In this document: piece after piece, positions 22,118-34,956 of the stretch
How positions within the stretch are numbered: position 1 is the first letter of the stretch
Layout: each line of letters opens with the position of its first letter
NCBI GenBank assembly: GCA_949592205.1
Contig: CATIUR010000003.1
Span: forward strand, 154,260,759-154,324,758
Length of the DNA stretch: 64,000 nucleotides
Reading direction: 5' to 3'
From: Helichrysum umbraculigerum
Taxonomy: Eukaryota; Streptophyta; Magnoliopsida; Asterales; Asteraceae
The notes under the pieces: generated by a model
Told to the model about the DNA's origin: nothing
The model's input: only the letters and a program-made list of their open reading frames with translations
The model's database searches: none
Program-made: the position numbers and the translations under genes

Positions 22118-25100
22118 ATGACTACTCAAAGATCTGGAGCAAATAACTTTCCTATTAATGTTAATACTGAAATACCTATACCTGAAAATACGATAGGACA
22201 AGGTAGTACTGCAACCAGAGGTAGAAGCCGTGGTCGTGGTCGTGGTGGAGCAACCTCTGCTCGCACGACACGAGACCATGAAGTTGATATTGCAGAGATA
22301 GTCGCTAGAACTATCCAAGCAACTGTACCGCAGATGTTACAACAAAATAGGGACGAAATCTTAAAAGCCACTGAAGAAAATACAATTAGGATAATTGACA
22401 CAAGGATTGAAAGAGAAACTGTCGGTGATAATGCACCACCACCTGAACACCCCGAACATCCTGAACATCCTGAGCCTAAGGAAAAAGAATGCAGCTATAA
22501 AGAATTTATGGGAACAAAGCCTACTGTCTACCATGGAAAGGGAGGTCCAGTGATTGTTATGGACTGGTTAAGCAATATAGAAGTTTGCTTTGAAACCTGT
22601 AGGTGCCCAGCTAATCTCAAAGTGAGATATGCAACGACTTTATTTCAAACCGCAGCTTTACACTGGTGGAATGGAGAAAGGGCTGCATATGGAATTGCTG
22701 AGGCAGCTGAACTTCCATGGGAAAAGTTCAAAGAAATGATAAAGGAAAAGTATTGCCCTAGGAGCGAAACTCTGAAATTAGAAATTGAGTTTCTACGTCT
22801 TGAAATGGGGAATGGTACTGTTCAAGAATACACTGAAAAGTTTATAGAGAAATCAAGATTTGCCCCGTTTCATGTGGCAAATGAAGCTAGGAATGTTGAA
22901 TTGTATACTGAAGGGCTAAGGCCTGATCTCAAAAGGATAGTACAAGTGACTATGCCTAAAACATTTCTTGAAGCAGTAGAGGCAGCAAAGATTGCTGACA
23001 AAGATCATGCGAAGACACGTCAAGATTATAATAATCAGAAGAGACGATATGTTGATTTTAACAATGGTGCAAAGAAAGGTAGATTTGCACCAATGCCAAA
23101 TAGAAGGTTTACCGTACCCAAGTCTTGTACCACATGTGGGAAGGTACATGCAGGAGTTTGTAAGTTTGAAAACACAAAGTGCTCTAATTGTGGGAAATTT
23201 GGACACATCACACAAAACTGTAGGGCAATTGAGAAAAGGTGTTACTATTGCGGAAAGTTAGGACATGTCAGACCAAACTGTCCTGAACTAGCAAAGGGAA
23301 TAGCTGGAACTAGTAGAAATGAGAATAATGAGGCACCAAAGGCTAAGATAAGAGCATTCAACATGACGATGGAAGAGGCCAAAGACACACCCGATGTCGT
23401 GTCAGGTACTTTTCTCGTCAATAATATAAATGCTCAAGTTTTGTTTGATTCTGGTGCAAATAGAAGTTTCGTTTCTACTACTTTCTGCAAATATTTTGAT
23501 CAATGTGTTGAAAAGTTGGATACTGTACATATGGTAGAAATAGCTGATGGTAACCATGTTCATGTAGAAGATGTGATCAATAATTGCACTATCACCATAG
23601 GAGAAACACAGTTTCCTATTACACTAGTACCCATACAATTAGGTGAATTTGACATCGTGATAGGAATGGACTGGTTATCTGAAAATCAAGCTAATATCAT
23701 CTGTGATAAGAAAGTGATTAAGGTCACATCACCAAATCATGAAGTGATTTGTATATATGGTGACAAAAGAGATGAAGAAATAAATTTGATATCACTGATG
23801 AAAACTAGGAAGTACTTGAGAAAAGGATATGAAGCATACATTGCGTATGTAATAGATACGAAGAAGGAAAATAAGAATGAAATCAAAGATGTGCATGTAG
23901 TATCTGACTATCCTGATGTTTTTCCCGAAGATTTGCCAGGAATTCCACCTGAAAGGCAAGTGGAATTCAAGATAGATCTAGTACCTGGAGCAACACCAAT
24001 AGCACGATCACCGTATCGTCTAGCTCTTACTGAATTGCAAGAATTGATGAAACAACTTCAAGAGTTGTTAGACAAGGGATTTATAAGACCTAGTTCATCT
24101 CCATGGGGAGCGCCAATTTTGTTTGTCAAGAAAAATGATGGATCAATGCGGATGTGCATTGACTATCGTGAGCTGAATAAAGTCACGATAAAGAATAAGT
24201 ATCCATTACCTAGAATAGATGACTTGTTTGACCAATTGAAGGGAACAAGTTACTTTTCAAAGATTGATTTAAGGTCTGGATACCACCAACTTAAGGTTAG
24301 AAATGAAGATATCCCAAAAACAGCATTTCGAACAAGATATGGGCATTATGAGTTCCTGGTGATGCCATTTGGTCTCACAAATGCGCCTGCCATATTTATG
24401 GATCTCATGAACAGAGTATGCAAGCCATATCTTGATAAATTCGTAATAGTTTTCATTGATGATATTTTGATTTACTCGAAAAATCAAAAGGATCATGAAT
24501 GTCATCTTAGAACTGTTTTAAAATTGCTTCGAAAAGAGAAACTATATGCCAAATTTTCTAAGTGTGAATTTTGGATCAGAGAAGTTCAATTCTTAGGGCA
24601 TGTAGTTAATGAAGAAGGAATTAAAGTAGACCCGGCAAAGATAGATGCAGTAATGAAATGGGAACCTCCTAAAACACCTAAGGAAGTTCGTAGTTTCATT
24701 GGTCTAGCCGGATACTACCGACGATTTATTCAGGACTTCTCTAAGATTGCAACGCCTTTAACTAAACTTACAAGAAAGAATGCTAAGTTTGAGTGGGGTC
24801 CTGAACAAGAAAAATCTTTCCTAACGCTAAGACAAAAGTTGAGTAGTGCACCTGTCTTGACGCTACCAGAAGGAACGAATGATTTCGTTGTATATAGCGA
24901 CGCCTCAAACCTAGGGTTGGGTTGTGTACTAATGCAACGAGATAAAGTTATAGCTTATGCATCACGACAGTTAAAAGAACATGAAAAGAAATATCCAACG
25001 CATGACTTGGAATTAGCTGCAGTCGTGTTTGCATTGAAGCTATGGAGACATTATTTATATGGAACGAAATGTATGATCTATACAGATCACAAGAGTTTGA

Positions 25101-26713
25101 AATACTTGTTTAAGCAGAAAGAGCTAAACATGAGACAACGACGCTGGATAGAATTAGTAAGCGATTATGATTGTGAAATTCTTTACCATCCAGGAAAGGC
25201 AAATGTTGTAGCAGATGCCTTGAGTCGAAAAGAGAGAAAAGAGATAACTAAAGTCAGGGCTATGAGAATTGAACTAACTTTGGATTTAAATAACAAAATC
25301 AAAGAAGTGCAACAAGTAGTTGTTCAAAATGGAAGTTTGAACGAAGAAAGAATGAAAGGTCAATTCAAACTACTTGAAAATGACAATGATGGGATCAAAA
25401 GGTTCAAAGGAAGAATTTGGATCCCTAAGCACGGAGATCTTAGAGAAATAATCTTAAGCGAAGCTCATAAATCAAGATATTCAATTCATCCTGGAAGCAC
25501 TAAAATGTATAAAGATTTGAAGTTAATGTATTGGTGGCCAGGAATGAAGAGGTCAATTGGAGATTTTGTTGAGACATGTCATACATGTCTCCAAGTCAAA
25601 GCTGAACATCAGAAGCCATATGGTAGTTTACAATCTTTAGAGATTCCTGTTTGGAAGTGGGATCACATCACAATGGATTTTGTTGTTAAACTACCCAAAA
25701 CTCAAAAGAGTCACGATGCCATATGGGTAATTGTTGATAGATTAACCAAATCTGCACATTTCCTACCCATTAGATAAACATATACCTTGGAGAGACTAGC
25801 AAGGTTGTATGTCAATGAAATAGTAAGTAGGCATGGTATACCTCTCTCTATTGTCTCAGATAGAGATAGACGATTCACATCGACATTTTGGAGAAGTTTT
25901 CAGAAAGAAATGGGTACTCGAGTCAACTTGAGTACTGCATATCATCGACAGACGGATGGTCAGAGTGAAAGGACTATACAGACCTTAGAAGATATGCTTA
26001 GGTCATGTGTAGTTGACTTTGGAGGTAATTGGGATGATCATTTACCATTGGTTGAATTTGCTTATAACAATAGTTATCACTCCAGCATCAAAATGGCACC
26101 ATATGAAGCATTATATGGTAGGAAATGTAGAACGCCAATATGTTGGAATGAGGTTGGAGAAAAGCAAATGGCCGGCCCAGAAATTGTACAACAAACAACT
26201 GATAAAGTTGTTCAAATTCGAGATAGGATTAAATCTGCACAAGATCGACAGAAATGTTATGCAGATAGAAGGAGAAAACCTATCGAGTTTAATATTGGTG
26301 ATAAGGTTATGTTAAAGATATCACCTTGGAAGGGAATCGTGAGATTTGGAAAACGAGGAAAACTGAGCCCTCGTTATATAGGACCTTTTTCTATTACCGG
26401 AAGGATCGGTAAGGTTGCCTATAAACTAAGCCTTCCTACAGAACTACAAGGAATACACGACACATTTCATGTGTCAAACCTCAAGAAGTGCATTTTAGAT
26501 GAGTCAACTATAATTTCCTTGGATGAATTAAGTGTTGATGAAAATCTTAGTTTTATAGAACAACCACAATCAATCCTTGATAGAAAGATTAAACAACTTA
26601 GGAATAAGTCTATTCCTTTGGTCAAAGTCCAGTGGCATTACCATCATGGTTCAGAGGCTACATGGGAATCTGAATCAGAAATGAGATCAAAATTTCCCTA
26701 CCTATTCGAATGA
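22118..26713 (+). pseudogene. gag-pol polyprotein of element C, with an in-frame stop in integrase
   Basis: One long frame of about 1530 codons; start taken at MTTQRSG (22118). Order: Gag (about residues 130-300); two CCHC knuckles (CSNCGKFGHITQNC, CYYCGKLGHVRPNC, about 370-400); protease with DSGA (about 450); reverse transcriptase with FSKIDLRSGYHQ and FIDDILIYS (about 680-800); RNase H with YSDAS and YTDHKS (about 930-1000); integrase with a zinc-binding H...CHTC segment, MDF and SDRD; and a C-terminal end ending HYHHGSEATWE like a chromodomain. A TAA at 25775-25777 interrupts the frame between the first and second catalytic Asp of integrase, and reading continues in the same frame to 26713. 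The RT and protease parts are intact. The chromodomain suggests a Tekay-like chromovirus. As it stands the element could not make integrase without read-through. Confidence 0.93.
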
Positions 26714-26753
26714 CTGAATTTCGAGGATGAAATTCCTATAAGGTGGGAGGATT

Positions 26754-28409
26754 TGTAACATCCGTAGAATATAATAATTATAGTAATATTATTACGTGTA
26801 AAATAAACACAACTTATAATTAAGTTATCTTTAGAGGTTAAAATTTTTGACTAACCAAATTGACTAATAATTTCTCAATATGTTGTACAATAATAGCTTA
26901 AGTTATTTTGCAATTATAAGATTTCAAAAATGTGTCATCATATTAATGTACTATATAACATGTTAGGCAACTAAATAATATTAAATGTATAGAGAAGTTA
27001 ATTGTATAGATTAAATAGATAAAGATAATTCTAGCCTCTTCTAGTAGATTATTACCAAGTCGAAATATCATTGCTGACTAAGTCGAGATAGTATCGAAAA
27101 TATGTCGAGTTGGAATACTTGTTAAGAAAGTATTATATATAACACTGACACCTATGAATACCTACATTCATAGACTTATGACCTCATGCTTTTTACTGGA
27201 CTATAAATACAGTAACAACGTACTTGCAATATTCATCCCATACACACACTTTATACATATAAACACCTATACTACGCACGTACGTCGCCAATTCACCAAT
27301 CAAGAGGTACTCTTTCTAGTTTCTGATTATTTAATATTTTATTATTATAAAAATAAAATGCTACGCTAGACTTTGCTGCATGTTTAGTTTTAATACTTTA
27401 ATAATAGGTATGTAATATACTAATATGCATGAATGTACTAGTGACTTATTTTATTAAAATAAATTATATTCACAACACTCTCACATTATGTTTATTAATT
27501 ATTAGACATTAGTGTTTAATATTTAAGTTAACATAAATGAATGATGGACCTAAGATCTGTTTGCAATGACACTAACAATTATTAATAACGTATATAATGA
27601 ACCTAACAATCTAGATTTATTGGTAACAGTAATAATCTAATTATGTATGTGTATGATTGATAGGTTGATACAACAATTAATCCGACTCTAAACTAACGAG
27701 GTGAGTTTCGTGTTATTTTCAAAACTGAGATATATGCGATATACCACGTGATTACCTGATTACTTGATTATTTGTTTAAATTGCATTTAAGCACGAATGT
27801 TGACTTTTAGATATACTACGTCATGTTAGTCGTCGGGTAACCAGGAGCTGAAACGTAACGGTCGTTGACTCATTAATATATATGTATTTTAATGGCTGAA
27901 ACATGATGGTTGTTGGCTCACATATATATTGGTACGATTAGTACACAAGCGGCCACTTATTTGTACTAAATCGTCCTAGCAGATACTTGTCACTATCGAA
28001 AGTGTTGGTATAGATTAGTCGTGACATTGATAGCATGCATGCTTATCAATATCGGATAACGACTTGACATCTGGTTAACCCTGACAGACATAGAGATCTC
28101 GCAATATTTTCTATATTTTACGTTTTCACGTTACACATCATCATGGCATATTGTGTGTGATATTTTTGTACACAAACACACAAAATCACTAAGCCTTTAG
28201 GCTTATGCATGTACGTGTATATCTCAGGACACAACTAGTTGGCTCGCATGAAGGGAACTCGTAGGACCAGATGATACCCGGAGACGTTGTTGCTTGTTTA
28301 TAGTCATCTTTTAGACTAGTATAAATCTTGTATCACTTCCGTTTGTAATATAAAACTCTTGTTCATAAATAAAATTGTTGTTTTGTTGAAATAAATCTCG
28401 GGTGTCATA
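26754..28409 (+). repeat. 3' LTR of element C
   Basis: Same length and ends as the 5' LTR; differences seen by eye are single-base (for example GTCTCAT/GTGTCAT, TAACGT/TAATGT, TATCGCTT/TATCACTT). Confidence 0.92.
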
Positions 28410-28414
28410 GTACT

Positions 28415-29236
28415 GAAGGAGCTGTCGGATTAATTCGATGGTTCGAGAAAATGGAATCTATTTTTCACGTTTGCAACTGCCCCGACGACTGCAAAGCTTT
28501 GTACGCCACATACACCCTCCAGGATGATGCCTCTACCTGGTGGAATTTTCACGCCCGAACTGTAGGAATCGACACTGCTCACGAACTTCCGTGGGAAGAC
28601 CTGAAACGAATCATGAAGGACAAGTATTGTCCCATCGAAGTACTTCACAAACTTGAGGACGAACTTTGGCACCTCACCGTAAAAGACAACGACATCGAAA
28701 CCTATACCAATCGTTTCCAACAACTAGCACACTTTTGCCCAACCATCGTAAACCCTGAAAGACAACGAATCGCAAGGTACACTGGTGGACTCCCGCTACT
28801 AATTGAGGGAATGGTCACCGCCTCTAAACCCGCTACTATTGAAGAGGCCATTCGTATGGCCCACAGACTTATGGCACAGAGGGAACGACGCGAAACAACT
28901 GCAACTGAAAACAACCTAACAAAATGGAATGGGAATTCCATCACTAGTCACAATCCAACCAATCAACCTGAACCCTTGAGGTACTATGCTGTCGAACCCA
29001 ACGAAAAACAAGGCTATGCGGGTAACAAACCATTTTGTCACGGCTGTAAACGTCATCATGACGGATTATGCGGATTACCCTGCGAAAGATGCCAACGATA
29101 CGGACACGTAATCCGGGACTGCAGAGTTCCCGCCAATCCCGACTCTCGAAGGATATGCTTCAAATGTAAGGAACCCGGTCATTACAAGAAGGACTGCCCA
29201 AAAAGACGTAAAATTCATTTAATCGACTCCGAGTAA
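28415..29236 (+). pseudogene. gag of element B, C-terminal part
   Basis: Continues the frame of 19222-19371 after element C. It has EGAVGLIRWFEKMES, the DDASTWWNFHA and YTNRFQQLAHFCP retrotransposon-gag motifs, and two cysteine-rich knuckles (CERCQRYGHVIRDC and CFKCKEPGHYKKDC), and ends at TAA 29234-29236. Together with the N-terminal piece it makes 323 codons. No protease follows: the frame closes 17 codons after the last knuckle and 500 bp of trailer leads to the LTR. Homologous to the Gag of element D. Confidence 0.92.
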
Positions 29237-29755
29237 ATCAAATAAATCTCCAACGATAATGTAAGTACAATCTCTCCTCAAAAACATACCCCTTCAATTT
29301 TAGATTCGCTAAACGCGTACTTATTATCCCCGAGGTCATTTTATCAAACTAATATTGATTACATCTTAGGGCTAGTTGACCTAGGCCCACATAAAACTCA
29401 ATGTTTGCTTTCAGCAGACTGATCTACCACACGTTCACCAAACATTTAGTCCTGATAAGACGACTTACAAAAGGTCACTATGTGACAACCATCTAGTCCC
29501 GAATGGACTACGACGTAAACGGTTACCTAGTAACCACAAAATAATCATACTCCAAACAAACGATACGGTCAGAATGTGACTACAACGATAAACCGCGACA
29601 CAGTCATGGATTGACTGCCCTTCAACCCCGTTATAAGACATGATATGTCTAATACATACTCGATAAATCCCTCATACGTACATTGCTCCCCAGACTCCAC
29701 GCGACCACGGCTTCACACGAAATTTCGGGACGAAATTTTATTAACAGGGGGAGAA
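29237..29755 (+). other. Trailer and polypurine tract of element B
   Basis: Non-coding. It again contains small hairpins: GTCAC-TAT-GTGAC, AGTCC-CGAAT-GGACT, GGTTAC-CTA-GTAACC and CAGTCA-TGGAT-TGACTG (about 29470-29620). The purine tract AACAGGGGGAGAA is at 29743-29755, directly before the 3' LTR. Confidence 0.85.
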
Positions 29756-32700
29756 TGTAACACCTCGTCAAAAAGTCAATTTTCGCGCCAAACTTTAATT
29801 TTAAACAATTGTATTATTATATGCAATTGTAACCAAGTAATCAAAATTTTGTAAATAATGTTTAATCGTAAAGATTTAACAGTTAATATTTGGACAAAAA
29901 TATTAATCATTCGAAAATATAAGTCGTTTTAATTCAAAACGCATCTTAATTATTCGTGACCGCTCGAAAAACGAACAATTGAACTTTCCTTCCAAAATAG
30001 TATTTTTATAAAATACTTTCACTAATAAACATTTCAAGATAATATAAATAAATTTTAGAATTAAAAATATTATTCTAAAATACATCGGACAAATAAAACA
30101 CGGGTATTTTTGTACTGTGGTTAGAGGCCACAGTCCGCGCATTGGGGATCTGAGTTTGACAAAACCCAAATCCCCTCCCCATTTTCTCCTCATTCTCACC
30201 TCCTCACTTCTCTCTCTATTCTCTTTTCTCTCTACTCTTTCTCTCTCTAAAAACACTTACACCAACCACCACCACCGCCGGCCGACTACCGCCGCCACCG
30301 TCACCAACATTTTCGGAATCACCATCAAGTGAGGAACACCATTAACAAAGGCAACACCCTCGTTTTCTTCCTCGTTTGGCCTCGATTCGCATTTGTAAGA
30401 AATTCCTAAATTTTTAGATTTAATCATTTTGGTGTAATAATGTTTACACAACTTAGTTATAACCTAAACAACAAGGAAAACATGATTTTACAGCTCAAAA
30501 ATACGTTAAATTTGCGATTTTGGTCGGAAAATGCGTCAGTCGCTGGAATCTGGGCTGGTGTTCATCCATGCGACACAACGCTTGTGTCGCATGTTGTGTC
30601 GCATAATTCCATTTGTGTCGTATCTTGTGTCGCATAAACTACCCATGCGACACAACGCTTGTGTCGTACTCTATGTCGCACTTTGTGTCGTATTTCCATA
30701 CGACACAACCCTTATGTCGCTATTGATTTAGCATCGCAAGCTTTTGCGACACAACCACTGTGTCGCAGAGCTCTTGTGTCGCACTTCATGCGACACAACC
30801 CTTGTGTCGCATTACACATTTTTGTGTCGCATGTTATGTCGCAGAAAACAGAAAATAGCCAAATCTTTCTAAGTGTCGGAAGACGTTTTCAAATAACAAT
30901 TTAAATATGATACGACTTATACTCAGAACAAATATACTTTATAAAGTATACGAAAACTCAAACCTAATAATAATATGAATTATTATTACGAATCATCAAT
31001 AACGAACCGCACTTACAAACATACGAAATCTCTCGTGTTTAGGACACTAGGAGATTATACTTGGCACGACTCGTTACAATAGGACGCTAACTTCTCAGGT
31101 GAGTTTCATAGCCCCACTCTTTCAACTGTTCTACTGTTTTCGGGGTGAAACACATGCTCAATAACTGCTTTCGAATTATATTAATAATCTTTTATAATTC
31201 ACAACTATTTATATTACTGTTATGTAATACGAAATGTGTAATACTTAGGAATTACATCCGTAATATTGTTGTAGAACAATATCAATACTTAACCTAGATA
31301 GGTTACAATCGTATCCTGTTAGATCGTTGGAAAACGATTACCAATACATAACTTGATTTAGTTATCACAACCCTTTGACCATATTGTCACGGGACAATAT
31401 CATTGAACGCATTAGAACTAGTTAGTTCTACCTACACTGGATAACATCTATACTGTTACAAGTTTAGTTATTCTTTAAGAACTAAAACTGTCGACACACT
31501 TCATTATCACTAGAATGGGAACTGGACTTAGGTGAACATTTTCCCAAGACTCCGTTATATATACTTGCTAGGCTTTAGACTAGGAGTATACAATAGCATC
31601 ACATGTTAGTACAGACTTCTTATATCAATACAACTCAACTGATGACGACTCTGGCTCAGGATGTAATCCAACCAGGGATGGTCCCCCGGCCCAGGATGTA
31701 ATCCAACCGTGGGGGTGTCACCTGATGAATATCTACATACTATTTATACGATCTACTTAGTCAGGCATGTCGAGTACTGCTGGCTCTCAAACAACTTAGT
31801 CGGGCATGTCTTTGTACTGCCGGCTCAATCACAAATTGCTGCGAGAAATTCCAAAAACGATGCCGCGGTATTGCAGCGGGCACCAAACGATGCCACGGTA
31901 AAGTGGGCACAAAACGAAACCACGGTATTGCAGTGGACGAAATTCCAATCAGTGGATCAGCGAGTGATACTCGGGATTCACAATAAGTTAACGGATCGGT
32001 GGTGCTGCCACGCGAGGCCGTTAGCTCAATTCATGTCCGGGTTAGCTTATGCTAATCGGGTAAACGGACACGCTAAACATTCAAACATAGATCTGCGGAT
32101 CTACAATCACTTGTTGCTGGATGCAACACCTCATATATTAAATCATAGTTCTGCGGGACTACAGTTACTTACTATCATACGACGTGGTCATACAGTCATT
32201 TGGTTACAACTTAGGCAAGTATTGCCTCCCGTTATACACTTGCTCATACCAGATAGGTATTCAGGCTCGGTATGCCTCAATTATTATGTACTTAGGTACG
32301 GACCACAATTGCTTAGGTATTAGATACCTAGATTTTCGAATTACACATTGGTAATTACAACTACAATTTGATACAAATCAGAATCGTGAATTCTAAACAA
32401 CTTTTCAAAACATACAAGATTTATACTTTACGTTTTCAACTAACAAACCTATGAACTCACCAGCTTTATAGCTGACCTGTTTTAACATGTGTTCTCAGGT
32501 ACCCAGCAGGATTAGATTTGCTACAAGATTATGCTAGCTCGAGTCGCATGATTTCAAACATTTGGGACAACTCTGCATTTACTTTTGTAAATTTCAAATT
32601 ATGTATTTGAAATTTCTATTAAACTCGCTACGTTGTAAACGTTCTATTTGGCAAATGTATAATTATTTTCAAACGTCTCATTTAGAGTCGTTCATTATGT

Positions 32701-32775
32701 ATCTTATGCTGTGATATTTAATTTGGTAACACCCGACCCGATCGCTTCCGCTAACCGAAAATTGAGGGTGTTACA
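29756..32775 (+). repeat. 3' LTR of element B
   Basis: Same ends as the 5' LTR, 13 bp shorter because a GGTGTAATGTTTT duplication is absent. It carries the TGTGTCGCA array at 30567-30844. Confidence 0.93.
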
Positions 32776-34273
32776 GTTTCGCTCCCTTTCTTGCTTCCTC
32801 CTTTTATGGTGATGATCCGAAGGTGGTGGTGCTCGGTGGTGATGTGCCGAGAGGGATGATTTGATGAGATGATGATCGATGATGAAGGAAGAAGGATAGA
32901 TGATGATTATGTTGTTGCTTCACCTATTATTATTGTTATGTTATTAATCGTTGTTGTTAAATGATAGAGAGAAACCGATAGGTAAATATAGATGAATATG
33001 AAAAAGGTTGAAGAAAATGAGATGGGGTAACATGATATACAAAGGTGGGTGTTTGATTTGTTCTTTGTGTATGACAAAAGGAAGAGGCCGACCCAGATCC
33101 ACTTTTTGTGGGTTTGGGTAGTCTTTGTCTTTCATTCGCAGTATAATATACCTGTGTTCGGGTACCCGATCGTATTATAAAATAATGTTTCTAATCGTTA
33201 AATCTCTAAATGTAAAATCGTATATATTTTCAATCCATGTTATAAAAATACGTTTAACTATATATAAATTTATATCCTTGTTTCACTTTGAATATACGGA
33301 TAGTTTTCAGTACTTAAAATGTGTTTAGTTTTCTAACGAAGTAATTAAATATTATTCTTGACAATAATATTTAGTTTGGAAATGCTTTGCACCAACGTTA
33401 GTATTTCAGTTTACGCGTTCTATCAGATTCGTAGATACGAGATTATTAAATAATCTTTAAACGTTATGTATATATAATTCTATATATCGTATTCAATTAC
33501 TTCGGTATTATCTTTAAATAATACGTGATTTGAAAGTTTAAATTTGGCGCTAAAAATGCCATTTTTGACCGGGTGTCACATTAACCATCTTGAAAAAATT
33601 AGGATTTTTTTAAATCTGAGTAAACTACGTTTTTGCGTGACAAAGATGATAAGTTGACAAAATTTGATTTTTTGGGTTTTAGTTTGTCTGAATTGATGTC
33701 ATTTAAGTGTATGATTATTGTGTGTATACAATTTTGTGTGAATTTTAAGATATTGTTAGGTGTTTGGTTGTTTGGTGAATTTTTAGTGTTACAGATATAA
33801 GTGCAGATGTAATTTTGGAGGATATGGGAAGAAGTGTGGTGTGAAAGAAAAAGGGAAAAAAGAAAAATAAGATTCAAAAATCCAAATATAAGATTAAAGG
33901 GTATTTTTGTCATTTTAGCTTAATTAAAATAGAAAATTAACCAGTGTTAGCGAAATGGACAATAATTGCAAAATTGGACTCAATCAGGGACGCAAGTAGC
34001 CAAAAAAATAGTTTAAGGATAAAATCGGCGAAAGTGATCAATCACAAGGACGAAAAATGTAGTTTACCCTAAATTAATTGATGACTCCTCTGGTTTAGAA
34101 CCCCCAAATCCACAATGAACCCGCACAACCAGATAAAAAAAATCCACCTGGTCGTGCTGAAACATGCAAAGACACACGTGTCACTGTGTGTCACACCCCC
34201 AATTTAATGCTTTGCGGAAGCGACTGTTTTGGGGCGTGACTAATCAATAATCAAACCCAAAGTACAAGCAAAC

Positions 34274-34723
34274 TGTTGGTGCATTTTGTGTGTCAGTCAG
34301 TTGGTCAAACTATTGTAATTGTCAAAGTCAATTAGTCTACGAATGTATAGTGTTTAGAGTGTGTATTCGAGTCTGTAAATGAAATATACATAGAATGGTG
34401 ACATTGTAATTGGGCCTGCGACGTCGGGTCAGACGTCGCAAGGATCTGGGCCTGCGACGTTGGGCCTAACGTCGTAAGGTCCATTAGGTTTGATATAAAT
34501 AGCGATTTATACTTCAGATTTAGGGTTGGACGTCATAGAGAGAGAGAGAGGGCCGTTTTGTGTGAGAGAAGAAAGGAGAAAACGAGTTTGAGTCTGTAAT
34601 CGTATATTATCAATTGTGAATATATACAAAAGATTATAGTAAACGTTTGTGTTTCGTTTGTTTGGATTCCGCACTAACAATCGATTAAACGATCCGATCA
34701 GATCCCACGAGTACGGGACTATC
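34274..34723 (+). repeat. 5' LTR of element E
   Basis: Contains two GCGACGTC-type words near 34418-34480 and a likely TATA region (GATATAAATAG, about 34491-34502), followed by a GAGAGAGAGAG tract at 34540-34550. Confidence 0.92.
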
Positions 34724-34956
34724 AACTGGTATCAAAGCCGTAGAATCAAGGATTCGTCGGTTTCGGATCGTATTTTGAACGTTTTTTGGTTTGATTCGCG
34801 AAGGTTTAATTGATTAATCTTCGTTTCTGAGTTTGTTTGCTTGAAGAAATCGATTTCTGGAAGTGTTTTTGGGTTGGTTCGACGTTTGGATTTCGGAATT
34901 TCGTTAGGGTTTCGAAAATTTTCGTTTTTTTTTGGGTTTTGGTCGCTGCAGCCCGA

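Larger units (their letters stand above)
19372..28409 (+). mobile_element. LTR retrotransposon C, Ty3/Gypsy chromovirus-like
   Basis: LTRs 19372-21027 and 26754-28409, both 1656 bp by my coordinates, with about seven substitutions seen (about 99.6% identity). TSD GTACT at 19367-19371 and 28410-28414. PBS TGGTATCAGAGCC follows the 5' LTR (21031-21043). A purine-rich tract AAGGTGGGAGGATT precedes the 3' LTR. It carries gag-pol with a C-terminal chromodomain-like end, and an extra leader ORF. Both LTRs end in ...GTGTCATA, so the element termini are TG...TA rather than TG...CA. It is inserted in the gag of element B and is the innermost and most recent layer of its stack. Confidence 0.95.
14568..32775 (+). 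mobile_element. LTR retrotransposon B, gag-only (non-autonomous, Ty3/Gypsy-like)
   Basis: LTRs at 14568-17600 and 29756-32775 (about 3.0 kb each), TSD GTTTC at 14563-14567 and 32776-32780. PBS complementary to initiator tRNA-Met just after the 5' LTR; purine tract before the 3' LTR. After removing element C the internal region is only about 3.1 kb: a leader, one gag ORF and a trailer, with no protease, RT, RNase H or integrase. This fits a TR-GAG type element mobilised in trans. It is inserted in the solo LTR A, in the opposite orientation. By eye about 20 substitutions plus one 13-bp indel separate the LTRs (about 99.3% identity). Confidence 0.93.
12623..33580 (-). mobile_element. Solo LTR, family A (interrupted by element B)
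   Basis: Starts TGTCACACCCCC, ends GGGTGTCACA, with 5-bp duplication TTAAC at 12618-12622 and 33581-33585. Without element B (14568-32775) and its TSD it is about 2.7 kb. Only one LTR is present, with no internal region, so it is a solo LTR left by recombination. It is clearly related to the LTRs of element D in order of blocks and ends. It carries a short tRNA-like palindrome at about 13750-13780, which I do not call a gene. Orientation is taken from the similarity to D. Confidence 0.85.
11675..34069. mobile_element. Mutator-type TIR element hosting a nested retrotransposon cluster
   Basis: The left end GGGTAAACTGCATTTTT (11675 on) and the right end AAAAATGTAGTTTACCC (to 34069) belong to imperfect inverted repeats of more than 100 bp. 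A perfect 9-bp duplication TAAATTAAT flanks them at 11666-11674 and 34070-34078. After removing the later insertion (12623-33580 plus one TTAAC copy) the element is only about 1.4 kb, with arms 11675-12622 and about 33586-34069. No transposase was seen. The left arm has a GC-richer stretch (12080-12510) of short codon-like words that could be captured host sequence, but I recognise no gene. Confidence 0.88.
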
